Part shown: in pieces, positions 44,757 through 57,211 of the stretch
Layout: each line of letters starts with the position of its first letter
How positions within the stretch are numbered: position 1 is the stretch's first letter
NCBI GenBank assembly: GCA_037127315.1
Contig: JBBBDQ010000310.1
Coordinates: 335,501 to 399,500 of the forward strand
Length of the DNA: 64,000 bases
Direction: 5' to 3'
DNA from: Ascarosepion bandense
Lineage: Eukaryota; Mollusca; Cephalopoda; Sepiida; Sepiidae
Notes under the pieces: generated by a model
What the model saw: only the letters and a program-made list of their open reading frames with translations
Database searches by the model: none
Told to the model about the DNA's origin: nothing
Translations under genes and position numbers: made by a program

Positions 44757-45245
44757 ATTTATTTGTACAAAAGTACAAAATGTGACACAAGGCCGAAAAA
44801 GGGGGTGGGTAGAGGGTGGTACTAATTAACTGTTCTATACCTAGCTAAACACTTTCACGACAATATCACTCATTAACAATATGCACATTTACCACAAAAA
44901 TCCATTCATCACCTCCCAATCCTTCACACACCACAATACCACATATTTACAAGGGGTACCTAAAACGGGGAAATGAACCCATGACATAAAAATTTGCTAC
45001 TATATACAATAATATAAAATATAATTAAGAATTTAAAGAAAAATGAAATGAGGGAGGGGGATGAAATATCCAAAACGAAATAAAATACAACAATTTTTTT
45101 AAAAAATGAAATAAACAAATGTTAGTAAGACCAAAAAAAGAGAGTAGCATCTGTATTCCGCCAAACGGCGAAATCAAAAAGCACACTCGCTAAGGGAGTG
45201 AGAGGGGGAGGATAAAATAATTAATGGAATGAGATGAGACAAAAG
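44757..45245 (-). mobile_element. 5'-truncated Tx1-like LINE copy, 3' UTR only
   Basis: It parallels 45470-45960 in order: ACACAAGGCCGAAAAAGGG against GGCACAAGGCCGAAAAAAGG, then CTATACCTAGCTAA, ATTTAC/CACAATACCACA, ATGAAATGAGGGAGGGG against ATGACATGAGGGGGAGGGG, and GGGAGTG/GGAGTTGGGAGG near the end. The 45.5-kb sequence leads into Tx1-like ORF2, so this piece is taken as the 3' UTR of a related, truncated copy. Confidence 0.65.
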
Positions 45246-45264
45246 GTTAATTTTTAACGTGTTA

Positions 45265-45370
45265 AATGTACACAAATATCTAGCACTTTGTAAGGATTGA
45301 ACTCACTACTCAGTAATAATGGTTAACAACCATAGAAGCTCGCTGTTATCCCAATCTCAGGTGCTCATAT

Positions 45371-45431
<61 letters not shown>

Positions 45432-45432
45432 T
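45265..45432 (-). repeat. SINE module and (TC)n(AC)n, duplicate of 44.1-44.3 kb
   Basis: From ACACAAATATCTAGCACTTT to ATCTCAGGTGCTCATATTC it matches 44131-44230 with few differences. (TC)n (45371-45414) and (AC)n (45415-45432) follow in the same order. It is either a direct duplication or an independent insertion of the same SINE. Confidence 0.75.
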
Positions 45433-45469
45433 TTTATATTTTATTTCGTTTATTATATATATTTATTTA

Positions 45470-46127
45470 TTTTGTCTTACAAAATTATGGCACAAGGCCG
45501 AAAAAAGGGAAGAGGAACAAAACTTGTGTTGGTCTGCCACTATTTTATACCTAGCTAATCCGACTCACGACCCAGACATACGTTACAATTTTTCTCAGTC
45601 ACCACAAGAACTTAACCATCAACACTCACACTGTCATGTAGCAAAATACCACACAACATTCCGGGGATCCAAAACCAAATAAACATAAAATTTCCACAAT
45701 GTACAATAATTACAAAAATATATAAAAAATTTGACATGAAATGACATGAGGGGGAGGGGTATGGTAACAATTTCCCCAAATAAAAATTTTTTCAACACAA
45801 AATAGAAACTAAAGACATGATGTTAAAAATCACCCTCCTAAGCCGCTATATTTTGCCCATAGGACAAAATCAAGAAGTTCTCTTTCTACAGGGAGTTGGG
45901 AGGAGAAAATAATTTGGATAGGGGAAACTGAAATACTGAACCAGACGAGATTAAACGGGATAAAATAAAACGGAATTGGGAATCTCGTGCTGGATCATAA
46001 CAAAAGAAATTGTGCCGGGACCAGGCTGGGAAACACACTCACTCACATTAACTAGGTACACAACAAGGGACTTATCTTAACCAAGGGTAGGGTCCCAAAA
46101 GAATCCACCCCGATGTGACTACCAGAC
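45470..46127 (-). repeat. 3' UTR of the Tx1-like LINE
   Basis: Non-coding, from the ORF2 stop at 46128 to the terminal TTTTGTAAGACAAAATAAAT-type sequence near 45470. It matches the truncated copy at 44757-45245. Confidence 0.65.
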
Positions 46128-48600
46128 CTAAAAGAGAAAATCAAAGCTAGCCCCGTTCACGTGAACCAGGCTTGCCACTTTTATCCACCTTTCGCTGAAA
46201 TCTGTCGACGTCAATCGTTTCCGGTCAGTTCTAATCTTCATTTTGAGCTGATGCTCAAAATATCGGATCAGATGCTGATGCAAAAGACAATCACCTCGCA
46301 AGACTTCCTCCAGTCGCGTCGTCCATATCACCATTCGAGCCGTGACTAGCAGCGTCAGAAACACCATCCGCTTCATTCCAGAAAACGGGGGCGACAAATT
46401 GTCACAGGCGTATGCACGATCAATGAGCACGAGCTCACGCGGCGCGATATGAGCAGTCAACTCGCCGACATGATCCCATAACGGGCGAATCCGCAAACAA
46501 TGGTAGAAGGCGAGAAGACGTCTCCTTTAAACCAATGTTGCAGCGTTCACAATCTGGCAAATCCGCCAGGCCCATTATGAAACGCATGTCATTGAGAGAC
46601 ATCCGATTCCGAGCCAATCGCCAAGTCAGAGAAAACTCTGAGTTGCTGAGATAATCCGAACCTGGCGTCCAAGACCAATACGAGCGAAACTCATCTTCCG
46701 ACATGCCGATCGATTCGCGTAATGGATCCTTCACGACGTCCGCCGCTAATCCCCGATAGAAGACTTTCCTAGGCTGAGAAAGGTCACTAAACCGTGGGAT
46801 GGCCCGTAAGGCCTTTGCACATTCGAGAAGTAATTTCGATCGCCCGGAAGACTTGTCGCGGTTAATCTTGGCCCATGTTACCTGTTCGTACCGTTCAAGC
46901 GCCTTCTGCACCGCTCTTATGTCACTCCGGGAGGACAAAAAAGTCGTTACGTCATCGGAGTACGCAGAAACCACCAGGAACAGCGATTCCGCGTAGACGA
47001 CAGTGGACAACCCTGTCGGACCGACCTAGACAGCGCAAAAGCGCCCGACAGCTTCCCGTTCACCTGTACCACAGCCGTGGGGGAGTGATACAGGAGACTA
47101 ATCCAGCGGCAGAAGTTGGGTGCGAATCCGGCGGCTATGCAAGCATGGTTAACTCTATCAAATGCCTTGGACTGATCCAAATTGATCAGTGCAGCTTCAT
47201 CGTCGTCTTTTACACCCTCTAGGATCGTGTAGATCAAGTGCAGGTTGCTCTGAATTGTTCAGCCCTTCACAGCACAAGTCTGATCAGGTCCCAACAGAGA
47301 CTCGACAACTAGCTGCAAGCGATTCGTCAGGATCTTGGCCAAAATCTTTAACTCTGTGTTTAACAGAGTTATGGGCCTGTAATCATCTAATTCCCTCCCA
47401 GCATTCTTGCCTTTTCTCAAAAGTGTGACCACACCCCTGGTGAACCGGTTGGGGATGGATCCCTGCCGGAACCAGTTGTTGAACACAACAGTCAAGATCG
47501 GGACAAAAATGTGCGACAGCCTCAAGTACAATTCATAGGGCAAACCATCCAAACCAAGCGACTTACCTCTGTCTACCTTCTTCAAAGCCGCGTAGACTTC
47601 GTCCTCCGTAATCTCTCCCTCGCAACTAGCCTCTTCAGCCGGCAAAAACCGGGGAAAGTCAGTCAAATAGCTGCGAAACTCCTCTTCACGGAGACCAGGC
47701 TCCTTGGTAAACTGTTGTTCGAAATGCCGCCGAAACGCCTCACACATATCGTCAGTCGACCAAAGGAGATGCCCCTCCGGGTCGCGCACCTCTCGAATAT
47801 AGCGATCGCCGCCTCGACGAATTTCTTCCCTGCGCTGATCCACGCCCAAGTTCACAGCTTCGGATGACATCTTGCTTAACTTATGTCTAATTACCTGACC
47901 CATGTAACGCTCGCTAGTTGAACGCTCAAGGGCCTCTCTAGGGGATCCCCACCAGCCTCCTCCCGGGAGTAATTAGCTTTAAGTGTCTTCGCCTTGGTAG
48001 TCTTAACTAGTTTGAGTCGTTGGCTGTATTGAGTGGCGAAAGACCTAATACTATCCTTAAGGTTCTCCCACCACTTATTCCCAATGACTCCCCCAGTTAA
48101 CGCCCGCTGCACTAAGTTAATTAGCTAGCACCGAAAGTCCCGCTTATCCAGTAAGGACTGATTGAACTTCCAATAACCAGCCATTCTAGCCTTAAATTCT
48201 AACGCTACACGGGTGCAAACAAGTTTGTGGTCCGTATAGCCTAACCAGTGGAACGTCGGGCATTCTAAGAAGTCTATGTCGGCTTCTCTGACTAACACTC
48301 TATCCAGGTAGCTAACTACCTTGGTAGAGGGCCAACTACGTGCCTACGTCCACATACTCCCACTGGGATGATCGACCCGGTATCTATCGACGAGACCAAA
48401 CTCGTCAATCAGATCAACCACGCTACGATCACCGCTCCACCCACTAGCGCCCCTCCCTCTATCCCATTTGGGGTTCAGGATGGCATTCCAGTCCCCCACT
48501 AGGATTAGTCCTGTTGAATTCACCAGGAAGGGCTGCAACAGTTGAAAAAAAGTGACCCGCTCACCTTGATCATATAAGGCAATGAAGAAGAAACTTCCTT
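46128..48600 (-). pseudogene. Tx1-like LINE ORF2 (endonuclease-reverse transcriptase)
   Basis: Endonuclease pieces: GLILVGDWNAILNPKWDRGR (48.5 kb), then VVSYLDRVLV and GYTDHKLVCTRV, the SDH-like motif. RT pieces: KSLGLDGLPYELYLRL, DYRPITLLNTELKILAKILT, INLDQSKAFDRV with the catalytic Asp at 47175-47177, SVRQGCPLS (about 46998) and AYSDD at 46951-46962. C-terminal: NSEFSLTWRLARNRMSLND, GLADLPDCERC and RMVIWTTRLEEVL, ending at 46128. One in-frame TGA (47259-47261) splits two halves of the RT. Frameshifts lie near 47,900 and 46,500. Only about 36 bp separates RQGCPLS from the YxDD motif, showing an internal deletion. Confidence 0.88.
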
Positions 48601-48609
48601 TACTCTACT

Positions 48610-49640
48610 TTTCCTTGCTCCTGCTCTTTCTTGGCACTTTGGGGATGTCTTACTGCTCATCCTCCTCCTCTCTCCCTCGCTTTAATGACGACTCTCTTGT
48701 GGCTGGCATCTCTATTTCTATGTGCTCCTTCTGAAGTGGTTGTATTTTCCTCGGGGTTCTTGTTGGTTTCCCCTGTGGGACATCCTGCTTGGGAGGCAAT
48801 TTTTCCGGCACTTCTCTAGGTAATTTCTGTGTTGTTGATTTCGGCTCTGCAGAAGACTTCGGCAGAGAATCTTTTGATTTTCCTCCTTTCTTCTATGCCG
48901 TCTGCCATTCGCCCTCTTTTGATGTGCTCGCCTCTTTTTCTGGCATCCCATGTAATGTTACTTTTGTCTTTTGGATGCCCATGTACTCCGTTTGAATCCT
49001 CAGTGTTTTCGTGTCTAGCGTAGCTCCCGCCAGCTCCTTTGCCTCATCCACTGACACAAGCAGAATGTCCCACATCGCTTGACTGCGACGCGCGACCATC
49101 TTAGCTTTGATCTTTAAGGCCTTGATAGCCTCCTCTACTATCTCCCTGCTGACTCCCACAAACTTGAGGGTTTTGGGGTCTTTCGTCAGCAGGGAGATTG
49201 TTCTAAGCTCAATATCACTCAATCTCACCGGTACTGAGATGAGCTCTGTTCCAGAGATGTATTACTCGAACCTCTTCCTTGCCTCTTCATAATACATCTC
49301 ATCCTTTTTTCTGTTCCCTCCACTCCATACCGCTGTGGAAGGAACTGGTGATTTCGCTGTCATCGCCAATTTCATTTCCTCAGAACTTGGCGCTTGCCAC
49401 TCTCCTTCTCCTGAACCATAGGCTGAGGTGGAGGAAATCGGCATCTCGATCCCTTTCGTAGCTGGGGACGCCGATTGCGGCGTTTGCCACTTCTCTTCCT
49501 TCCCTCCACACCAGGCCGAGGTGGATGGAAGGGGCGATCCAGGCCTTTCGAAGGCCATAGTCCTCCACTGCAGGAGGCTTACCTGACTATCCAAAAACTC
49601 TCCACGCACAAACGAACTTCTTAACAATACTCGTACCCTT
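48610..49640 (-). pseudogene. Tx1-like LINE ORF1
   Basis: The first open piece (49627-49262) starts MLRSSFVRGEF and contains two similar Trp-Gln/Pro-rich blocks (EEKWQTPQSASPATKGIEMP and EGEWQAPSSEEMK). A single TAA (49262-49264) separates it, in the same frame, from YISGTELISVPVRLSDIELR, then LRIQTEYMGIQKTKVTLHGM. Shifted frames continue with an E/K/P-rich tail towards 48640. ORF1 proteins of this group bind the element RNA. The zinc-knuckle part expected in the middle was not seen. The start at 49627 is the first ATG of the open stretch and is not otherwise supported. Confidence 0.65.
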
Positions 49641-49649
49641 CACGATCTG

Positions 49650-50470
49650 CCTGACAATATTTTCAACGTTTTTTTCTGTTATTTAAAATATATAATATCT
49701 AAATTTATTCCATATTTAAATAATATTTCGTTTATTATATATATACATTTAACGTGTTAAGTGTATATATATATAATAAAAACACGTCACACCTCGCTAC
49801 GCCACAATACTCTTTACCTACGTCACAAAATTCTTTAGCTCTACAAAACTCACCGATTGCCTATCTGATGAATTATTAAAATCCCCGATGAATTATTAAA
49901 ATCGAAAGATTAGGCCATATTTTTTGTACTTTCCTTCCGAAACAAACTGGCAGAATTTCTTCTTTGTCTGAGAAGAACTATTCATAATTTGAAAAAAGTC
50001 GACCCTTAAAATTAATTGACACAAAATATCTGTCGTTTTTAATAGTATTTGCCTTGTATATATGAAAAGAATCCCTCGATTAGTGCGGCTAAGATATACA
50101 TTGAAAGATAAGCACTCATCGAAAACGCATTAATCGAATATAATAACTGATGATGTTTGTATCTTACATTTTAGTCTAATTCATAATTAATTTCTAAATG
50201 GCGTACTTTTTAATTAAAATATGGATACATATAAGAAGATACAATAAAATGCCATGAATTAATGCTTAATGATATGATTTTTATGAAAAACTTATTTAGA
50301 GTGGTTTGCCGTATGGTATTCTGTTCTTCATATAATTGGTGGTACTGAGAAATTGCTCCTCCAAATCATAATCATTAGCATTTTAACGTAAAAATCTTTT
50401 AGATATAATCTTTCCATAGAAAATACATACATCTTTTAGATCGCGAAATTTTTTCATGAATGTAAATTTT
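49650..50470. other. AT-rich flank with a small palindrome
   Basis: At about 49732-49782, TTATTATATATATACA and TGTATATATATATAATAA flank TTTAACGTGTTAAG, whose core TTAACGTGTTAA is itself an inverted repeat. Part of the phrase (AACGTGTTAAATGTAC) recurs at 45258-45273. The rest is AT-rich with nothing recognised. Confidence 0.6.
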
Positions 50471-50473
50471 TGT

Positions 50474-51400
50474 ATCTAATTGAGATAACTCCACTCATTT
50501 TCAATATCTAAATTTTAAATTAAATTTTTTAAGATAAAAACGTTTTCTTGAAACTTTTAATTTAGTTTTAATTGAAAGTAATTGAGTTGAATCTAAACTT
50601 TTTCAATTATTTTGAATCTTTCAATTTTTTGGCCATTTTAAGCGATCGACACATTTGTAAACAAAGAGTAATTCTCGGTTTTAAAAATCTTGCAAAAATA
50701 AAATATACATCTGTGACACATTAAATCAAAATTAAAAATTATTTTAAAAATAGGAAGACACGACGATTTGTACTAAGCTTTTGAATGTTCGATAGGTAAA
50801 TATAATCTCCGCTTAATAAGTTTTTAAACTAAAACCAACAAATTTTTTAGGTATTTTAAAAATATTTTTGAAACTTTATCAATTATTATAATTAAAAAAA
50901 GGAAAACGATTCTTTTAAAATTTTATTAATAATCGAAAAACAATTTTTCAGACAATAATGTCCTTAGTTTATGTTATTTATTCAAGCAATTAAATGCTTA
51001 TCAAATTAAATAATGTCATAGTTATATTGCATTTTTTTATTTCTTTATTAAGAGTTGATTTTCGGAAATAAAGGCAAAAGTTTTCAAAAAAACAATAGAT
51101 GATTTCCATTCCCCAATGAGTTCTGCATGTAACTAATAAAACCAATTATCGCAACAAAATTTAATTTCTTAAAATTTCATGAATTTATGTGAAGGGTGGG
51201 TAACAGATGTAAAATATATTTTTAATATGATTAAAAAAATAATTTCAAAATTCATTTCATTCATTTGTAAATATGTCCTGAAAATTTCATTAAAATTCGA
51301 CAATTATTTGATTTTTGCAAGAATTTCCAAATTAATATGTTTTTCACCGGAAAAAAAATTAAAGAGGTTATGTAATATTACGTTTTCTATAACGATTTAG
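50474..51400 (+). repeat. Array copy 1
   Basis: Starts TTGAGATAACTCCACTCATT and ends before GTGTAGGTACCTCCACTTTT. It contains the CACATTTGTAAACAAAG and GACACATT blocks and lacks the terminal GGCC...GCTGTTTTTT segment. Confidence 0.65.
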
Positions 51401-52910
51401 TGTAGGTACCTCCACTTTTCAGTATAAATTTTTCGATACCTGATTTTAAAATGAAACTTTTAAAATAAATATGTTATATTTTAGCTTTTAAATTAGCTTT
51501 AATTGAAAGTCAAGAGATTAAATTTAGTAATTCCAGTAAACAAAATACACTGGCGTATTTTAAACCGAAATTATATTGATTGGAATCTAAAATTAAAAAA
51601 ATTTAAAAAAAATTTAAACGTACCGCCATTTTTTTTATTGATTGACACATTTGCGTAAACAGTGGCCACATTTCTGCTTTAAAAATCTGGCAAAAAATAA
51701 AATATACGTCACTGACACGTTATTGAAGTCAATTTTTTCAATTAAAACTTACTTTTATCTCATTTCAAACAATGTACTTGCTTACTCTCGTAAATATTCG
51801 ATAAAACCCTTTATCAGTTACGGTCGCCGTTGTTATCAGTGTATTTATCAGGTGTTGGCAGCTATAATGACCGCTGGAAGCTGTCAAAAAGGCTAAGTAG
51901 GGAGGCCATAGGCGACAAAAATATACAAATTTAGTTTTTTATGTAAAGGAAGACAAGCTTTGAATCACATGACCTTTTAATGATAAATATCACGTACGAG
52001 CCACCCATACAAATAAAGATACGGGCAATCAAAATGCACACAATTAAAATGCTTTAATTATTTTAAAAATTGATGAACTTAGTAATTGTAGCCTTCATGC
52101 ATTAATTAAAAAACCTATTCGGATTAATAATTTTGAAACTTTTATATCATTATAATAAAAAAATGAAAAAAATGAAAATAATTCTTGTAAAAATTCATTA
52201 TTCATTGAATTTTTTTTCTTTTCAGACTATGATATACTTAATTTATATTGTTCCTAAAAGCAATCAGAAGTTTATCCACATAAAAATTGGCATAGTTGTT
52301 GCATTTTTCGCAGTTCGGACCTACTTTTTAAAACGTCGGTCACTATTGGAGAAAAAAAAGACAGTTGATTAGCATTCCCCAATGACTCCTAAATTTAATT
52401 ATGTTAGGCTTGTTTCAGAGCAAAGTCGAATTTTTAACCATTTCTGGAAATTAATTGATGGCGGGGGTAACACATGTAAAAAAAATATTTTTACCAATAT
52501 TTTATTCAAAATATTTATTTCAAAATTGATTTCAGTCAATTATGAATAAGTCCTGAAATTTTCATAAAAATTCGACCATTATTTGGTTTTTGCAAGAATT
52601 TCCAAATGAATGTGTCTTTCACGGTCAAAAAAGTGCATTGTGCAATATTACGTTTTTTTTTACATAATAAACGTTGTGGCAATTTAGGTCTCGCACTGAC
52701 GTAAGAAAAAAAAAGACTTTTTACAAAAATTTCGAACGTGTTAGAAATAATTAAAAAAATTAAAAAATAATTAAAAATTCTTTCATCTATCCTCTTAATG
52801 ATAATATAAACATTTTGCCGATAAAACTTTGTTTTTATTTAGTTTGGGGCCTTTTTCCTTCATACTATGCTGTTTTTTCAGCGATTTTGTGGAGGTTGAC
52901 TAAAATCAAA
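51400..52910 (+). repeat. Array copy 2
   Basis: The most complete copy in this orientation. It ends with GGGGCCTTTTTCCTTCATAC, TATGCTGTTTTTTCAGCG and GTGGAGGTTGAC, which correspond to the left end of the inverted copy at 59.4 kb. Confidence 0.65.
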
Positions 52911-52919
52911 TAAATTTGA

Positions 52920-53395
52920 AAACACTTACACTGTCACTGCTAATCAATAAAAGAAAAAGATATTATTAATGTGTTCAACTTACTTTTACTAAAGTTCACA
53001 GTTAGATATAGCGAATATATACAGCATGTGCCAGGTATTTGAGAACATTGCTTTTGCGGGTCATAAATGGAAATCTAACATAATGTTACGTAATATGCGC
53101 CAATTTTTAACATTCTCATTTCTTTCCTCACACTATCGAGAGCATTAACATGGCAACTTTCAAGATGAAACAGAAACTCTTTTAGTGGACTCTTAAAAAT
53201 GTCATGGCTAACAGGAAGAATGACAGATAGCTCTGTGTATCCTACAGACAGATACATTTATGCATACCAAATACACGTTATTTGTATTGTCCTGGGTTGT
53301 AAACGACGAGCGTGATGTCACGCCTCCTCATTTCTCGTGACAAGAGTTCATGGTCAAACACCATAGTGTTCGAAACACAATAGATGAAAGTAATG
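52920..53395. other. Unrelated sequence inside the array
   Basis: About 480 bp (with GCATGTGCCAGGTATTTGAG and ACGACGAGCGTGATGTCACG) that is not shared with other array copies. Possibly an insertion; its origin is not recognised. Confidence 0.4.
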
Positions 53396-53399
53396 CAGA

Positions 53400-55480
53400 T
53401 TTTTTAAAGATTTATTAAAAATTATTACAACTAAAATTTTACAAAATGAAAACAATTATTGTAAAAATTCATTATACATCGAAATTTTTTCTTAAGTCAG
53501 TAGTGACATGAATAAATTTTATTTATGAAAATTAATAAAAGCTTTTGAAATAAAACAGAAGATTTTCGGAGTAGATTTTCGAGAAATAAGTAGTAATTTG
53601 AAAAAAACTTGATGATTTTCCAAGGAATCTTGCTTTCAAGTAATAAAAAAAAATTTCGTATGAAAAGTTAATTTCTCGAAATTTCATAAAATTAAACAAG
53701 TAATGGTGGGGTGACATATGTAAAATATATATATATATTTACCAAGATTTTCTAGAAAACAATTTAAAAATTAATTTAATTCATTTGTGAATAAGTCCTG
53801 AAATTTTCATTAAAATCCCCATTGCAAATCAATGTTTCTCATCAGAAAAAAAGGTGTGAAAACACTAATTGTAAATATTATGTTCACCATGATGCAAAAA
53901 AAAAAAAAAAAATTAATCAAAATTTCGAACGTGCTGGAAAGGATTAAAAAACTACATAAAATAGGTATCTCCACTAATTTTCAATAACTAACTTTTAAAC
54001 TGATTTTTTATAAATGAAAAATGTTCTTTTGAATTTTTATTTAAGTTTTAATTGAAAGCTTAATGATTAAATTTACTGTTTCCAGAAAGCAAAATACTAT
54101 GGCGTATTCCAACATAAATTATAGTGATTTGAATTTAAAATTTTTGAAATTTTTTTTTAATCTTTCAATTTTTCAGCCATTTTTGAGCGATCGACACATT
54201 TGTAAACAAAAGTTAATTCTCGGTTTCAAAAATCTTGCAAAAATAAAATATACATCTGTGACACATTATTTTTGAAAAACTAGCAAATTTAATGTTAAAT
54301 TGATCTTATTTACTCAAGTATTACTTATTTATAGCATGACATTTAGAATAAATCTGTTTCTTAAACAGAGAGCTGAATTTATAAACTTTGCACTGTATTT
54401 CAAATGTATTGACATGTTGACATGCGAGATAAGTGTATAGCGATCACAAGTGACGTAATTATACAAATTATTCCTCGTAAGGGGAAGAAGCCTTGAAACA
54501 CATGACCTTTTAATGTACACATAAAAATTACAATACAAAAAAAAAAAAATCGACAAAAAAAAGAATTATTTTAAAAATAGGAAGGCACGAAGATTTGTAT
54601 TAAACTTTTCAATTTTCGATTAGTAAATATAATCTTCACTGACTAATTTTATAAAATAACCACAACAAATCTTTGAAGTATTTTAAAAATATGTTTAAAT
54701 TTTTATAAATTATTATAAATAATAAAAAAGAAAACTATTCTTTTCAAGTTTCATTATTGATCGAAAAAATTGCTTTTCTTCAGACTATAAAGTCCTTAAT
54801 ATATATTATTTATTTAAGCAATTAAAAGCTTATCAAATTAAATAATGTAATAATTTTATTGCATTTTTTTATTTTATTGTTGAGAGTAAATTTTTGGAAA
54901 TAAAGGCAAACTGTTTCAAAGAAATAACAGATGATTTACATTCCTCAATGAGTCATGCGTTTAACTAAGAAAATCAATTTCCGCCACAAAATTTAATTTC
55001 TTAAGATTTCATAAGTCCTAAAAGTTTCATTAAAATCCAGCAACTATTTGATTTTTGCAAGAATTTCCAAATTAATGTGTTTGTCAACGGAAGAAAAAAA
55101 ACTGAGTCATTTCCATTTTTAACTCTCGTAACAATTTGGTTACCCGCTAACTAAAATCAAAACAAGTTTTTTTTTGCCAAAATTTTGAACGTGTTAAGAG
55201 GGATTAAAAAATTTAAAATAATAATTTCAAATACTTTGATCGTTCCTCTTGATAATATAAACATTTTGATGGAAAAAGATCGTTTTTATTATTCATAGTA
55301 CGTTGTTTTTTCAGCGGTTTACTGGAGTTACCTATAAATAACATAATAAAAAAGTTTTTTTCTCTTAATACAACATTTTGACGATAAAACTTTGTTTTAT
55401 TGAATCTGGGGCCTTTTTTATCGTGCTATGCTGTTTTTCAGCGAAAAAGTGGTCGCACTTATATTAACATAAATATTATT
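53400..55480 (+). repeat. Array copies 3 and 4 plus a partial end
   Basis: Copy 3 runs from about 53400 to 53955 and copy 4 from about 53958 to 55345, starting AGGTATCTCCACTAATTTTC. A further end fragment (ATTTTGACGATAAAACTTTG, GGGGCCTTTTTTATCGTGCT) lies at 55375-55465. Copy 4 lacks the GGGTAACAG block. Confidence 0.6.
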
Positions 55481-55484
55481 TAGT

Positions 55485-57125
55485 TTTCCATTTCAAAATT
55501 ACAAAGTGCACCATCTCATTTTTGCTGCTTTTATTTTTCATAGAATGTTTCAGCCGTTCTATTCTGCAAACCTTTTACAACTGAAATAAAAAGGTTACAT
55601 TCTACATGTACTGTATACTTGAAAAAAAAGAAAAAAAAGAAAGTAAAATGAATCGACCAGAATGTTGTGAAATAAAAATAGCACAAGATAAATAATAGAC
55701 CGAAGAGTTCTTGTGATAATAACTCATCTCCAAATTACGGAAGAAATAACTTGCTATAAATTATTTCTTTACTTCACAAAAAATGGAAGGGATTTAATTT
55801 CTGATTGTAAATTTGGACCTTAACACTCAAAATGACTTCCACAACCGAGTCTGGGTTCTTAACAGAGTACTTGTCTTGTTGTAAGATAGACATTTACACC
55901 GGAAGACGCAGCTTTCATTTTCTATACATGTTAGCTAAACGCCGAACTGTACTTTAGGCTTAGAAAGAACAACACTTGAAACTTTCAGGATTTATATTTG
56001 GCTTAGTGTTCTTAATTTTTTGTTTGAAAATAAAGTAAAGAGAAACTAGGAAGAGAAAAATGATGAGTGCATTTCATGAGTAAAAATAAATTTGAGAAGG
56101 CTCACATTTTTTCGCTCTTTATTTGGGTCCTGTTTGTTTGCTTTTTAGCCTATTTTATATCTATCAGTGTGTCTGTAGGTCAGAAGCTTGTGTTTGTGCT
56201 TTCTTTTCGTTTTCTTAATGGAATTATCGTACCAGTCAGTCGCTGATATCAGTTTCCTGAAATTTAAGGGGCGTAAAAACTGTCGACTCAACATAACGTG
56301 AGTAACTGTTATTAGACCATATCAAGGATGAAAATGGGAGTAACAGCTTAAAAATGCCCGCGCATGTACTTATGGGAGAGTGAATTAATAAATAAATAAA
56401 ATAAACTGAGACAAAATGGTTTAAAATGCAGGGAATTTACAGTTGTTTTGGGAGTTGGTGAGGGCTTTGCTTTTAGATAAATTCTGATTTCTAAGGAATG
56501 GTTTTGTCATCAAAACATTCATTATGTCATGAACATTCACTTCTTTCTTCTTTAATTTTATTCAGTTTATTTATCTCTCCTTTTCGATTTAAATTTTTCA
56601 TTTATGATTTTTGATGTCCTTTACGTTATTTTATTGCGATTCTTGATGCTTTTTATGACTGAAAGAAGTCAAGAAAAACTTTTAACAAAGCGCCTGTGTT
56701 AATACTTCTAGTTAGAGATATTGCTGGGAATATAGATTTCATTAGACTTGTTTTAGTTTTACATAAATACCTTTCAGGAATATTTACCTGCATATATGCC
56801 TCTAATTGTTGAAATTTAGCAAACAATTAGCTAAATCGATTAGTAAAAGAAACAAGGCCTTCCTGACTATTAGTTTGTTCTTCCATAAAGTCACTGCGAC
56901 ACACAACTGATAATCTCAATAAGAATGAAAAATGTGCTCCAGATATCCTGAGAGTAAATTCATTTTCATTATTCATTATATTTTTTAGAGAATATTTCTT
57001 TTATTTTGTTAATTTTAACGCTTCAATCTATGTATTCTGCAGCAAAATGATAAACAACAATGATGAAAACTTTAATCCCTAAAACGCAAAGTTCAGTTTT
57101 TAAAGTAAACTAAATATGTAGCGTA
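55485..57125. other. AT-rich stretch, nothing recognised
   Basis: No coding or repeat similarity was recognised on either strand. Confidence 0.45.
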
Positions 57126-57129
57126 AAGT

Positions 57130-57130
<1 letters not shown>

Positions 57131-57211
<81 letters not shown>
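57131..57211. repeat. (AC)n(TA)n compound microsatellite
   Basis: AC run to 57194, TA run to 57211. Confidence 0.95.

Larger units (their letters stand above)
45440..49645 (-). mobile_element. Tx1-like (L1 superfamily) LINE, internally deleted
   Basis: Minus-strand order from 49.64 kb downwards: ORF1 remnants, endonuclease, reverse transcriptase, C-terminal zinc region, stop at 46128, 3' UTR to about 45470. Its composition is clearly GC-richer than its surroundings. Deletions remove the N-terminal half of the endonuclease (junction near 48600), about 40 residues between the RQGCPLS and YxDD motifs, and the thumb/connection region. Stops and shifts are added, so it cannot move by itself. Confidence 0.85.
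50474..55480 (+). repeat. Array of diverged copies of one 0.9-1.3 kb repeat
   Basis: Landmarks recur in the same order and strand. The phrase GTCCTGAAA...TTCATTAAAATTC is at 51275, 52550, 53792 and 55015 (spacing about 1.22-1.28 kb). GGGTAACAGATGTAAAATAT-like is at 51197, 52465 and 53707. TTATTTATTCAAGCAATTAA-like is at 50965, (52230), (53490) and 54800. CGAACGTGTTAGAAA-like is at 52726, 53928 and 55193. Copy starts carry a TACCTCCACT-type end at 50484, 51406 and 53962. The left copy is shortened, and the third has foreign sequence at about 52920-53400. No copy contains a recognisable gene. Confidence 0.8.

Noticed and set aside
46875..47867. Plus-strand frames across the Tx1-like LINE
   Set aside because: Shadows of the GC-rich minus-strand ORF2; they carry no motif.
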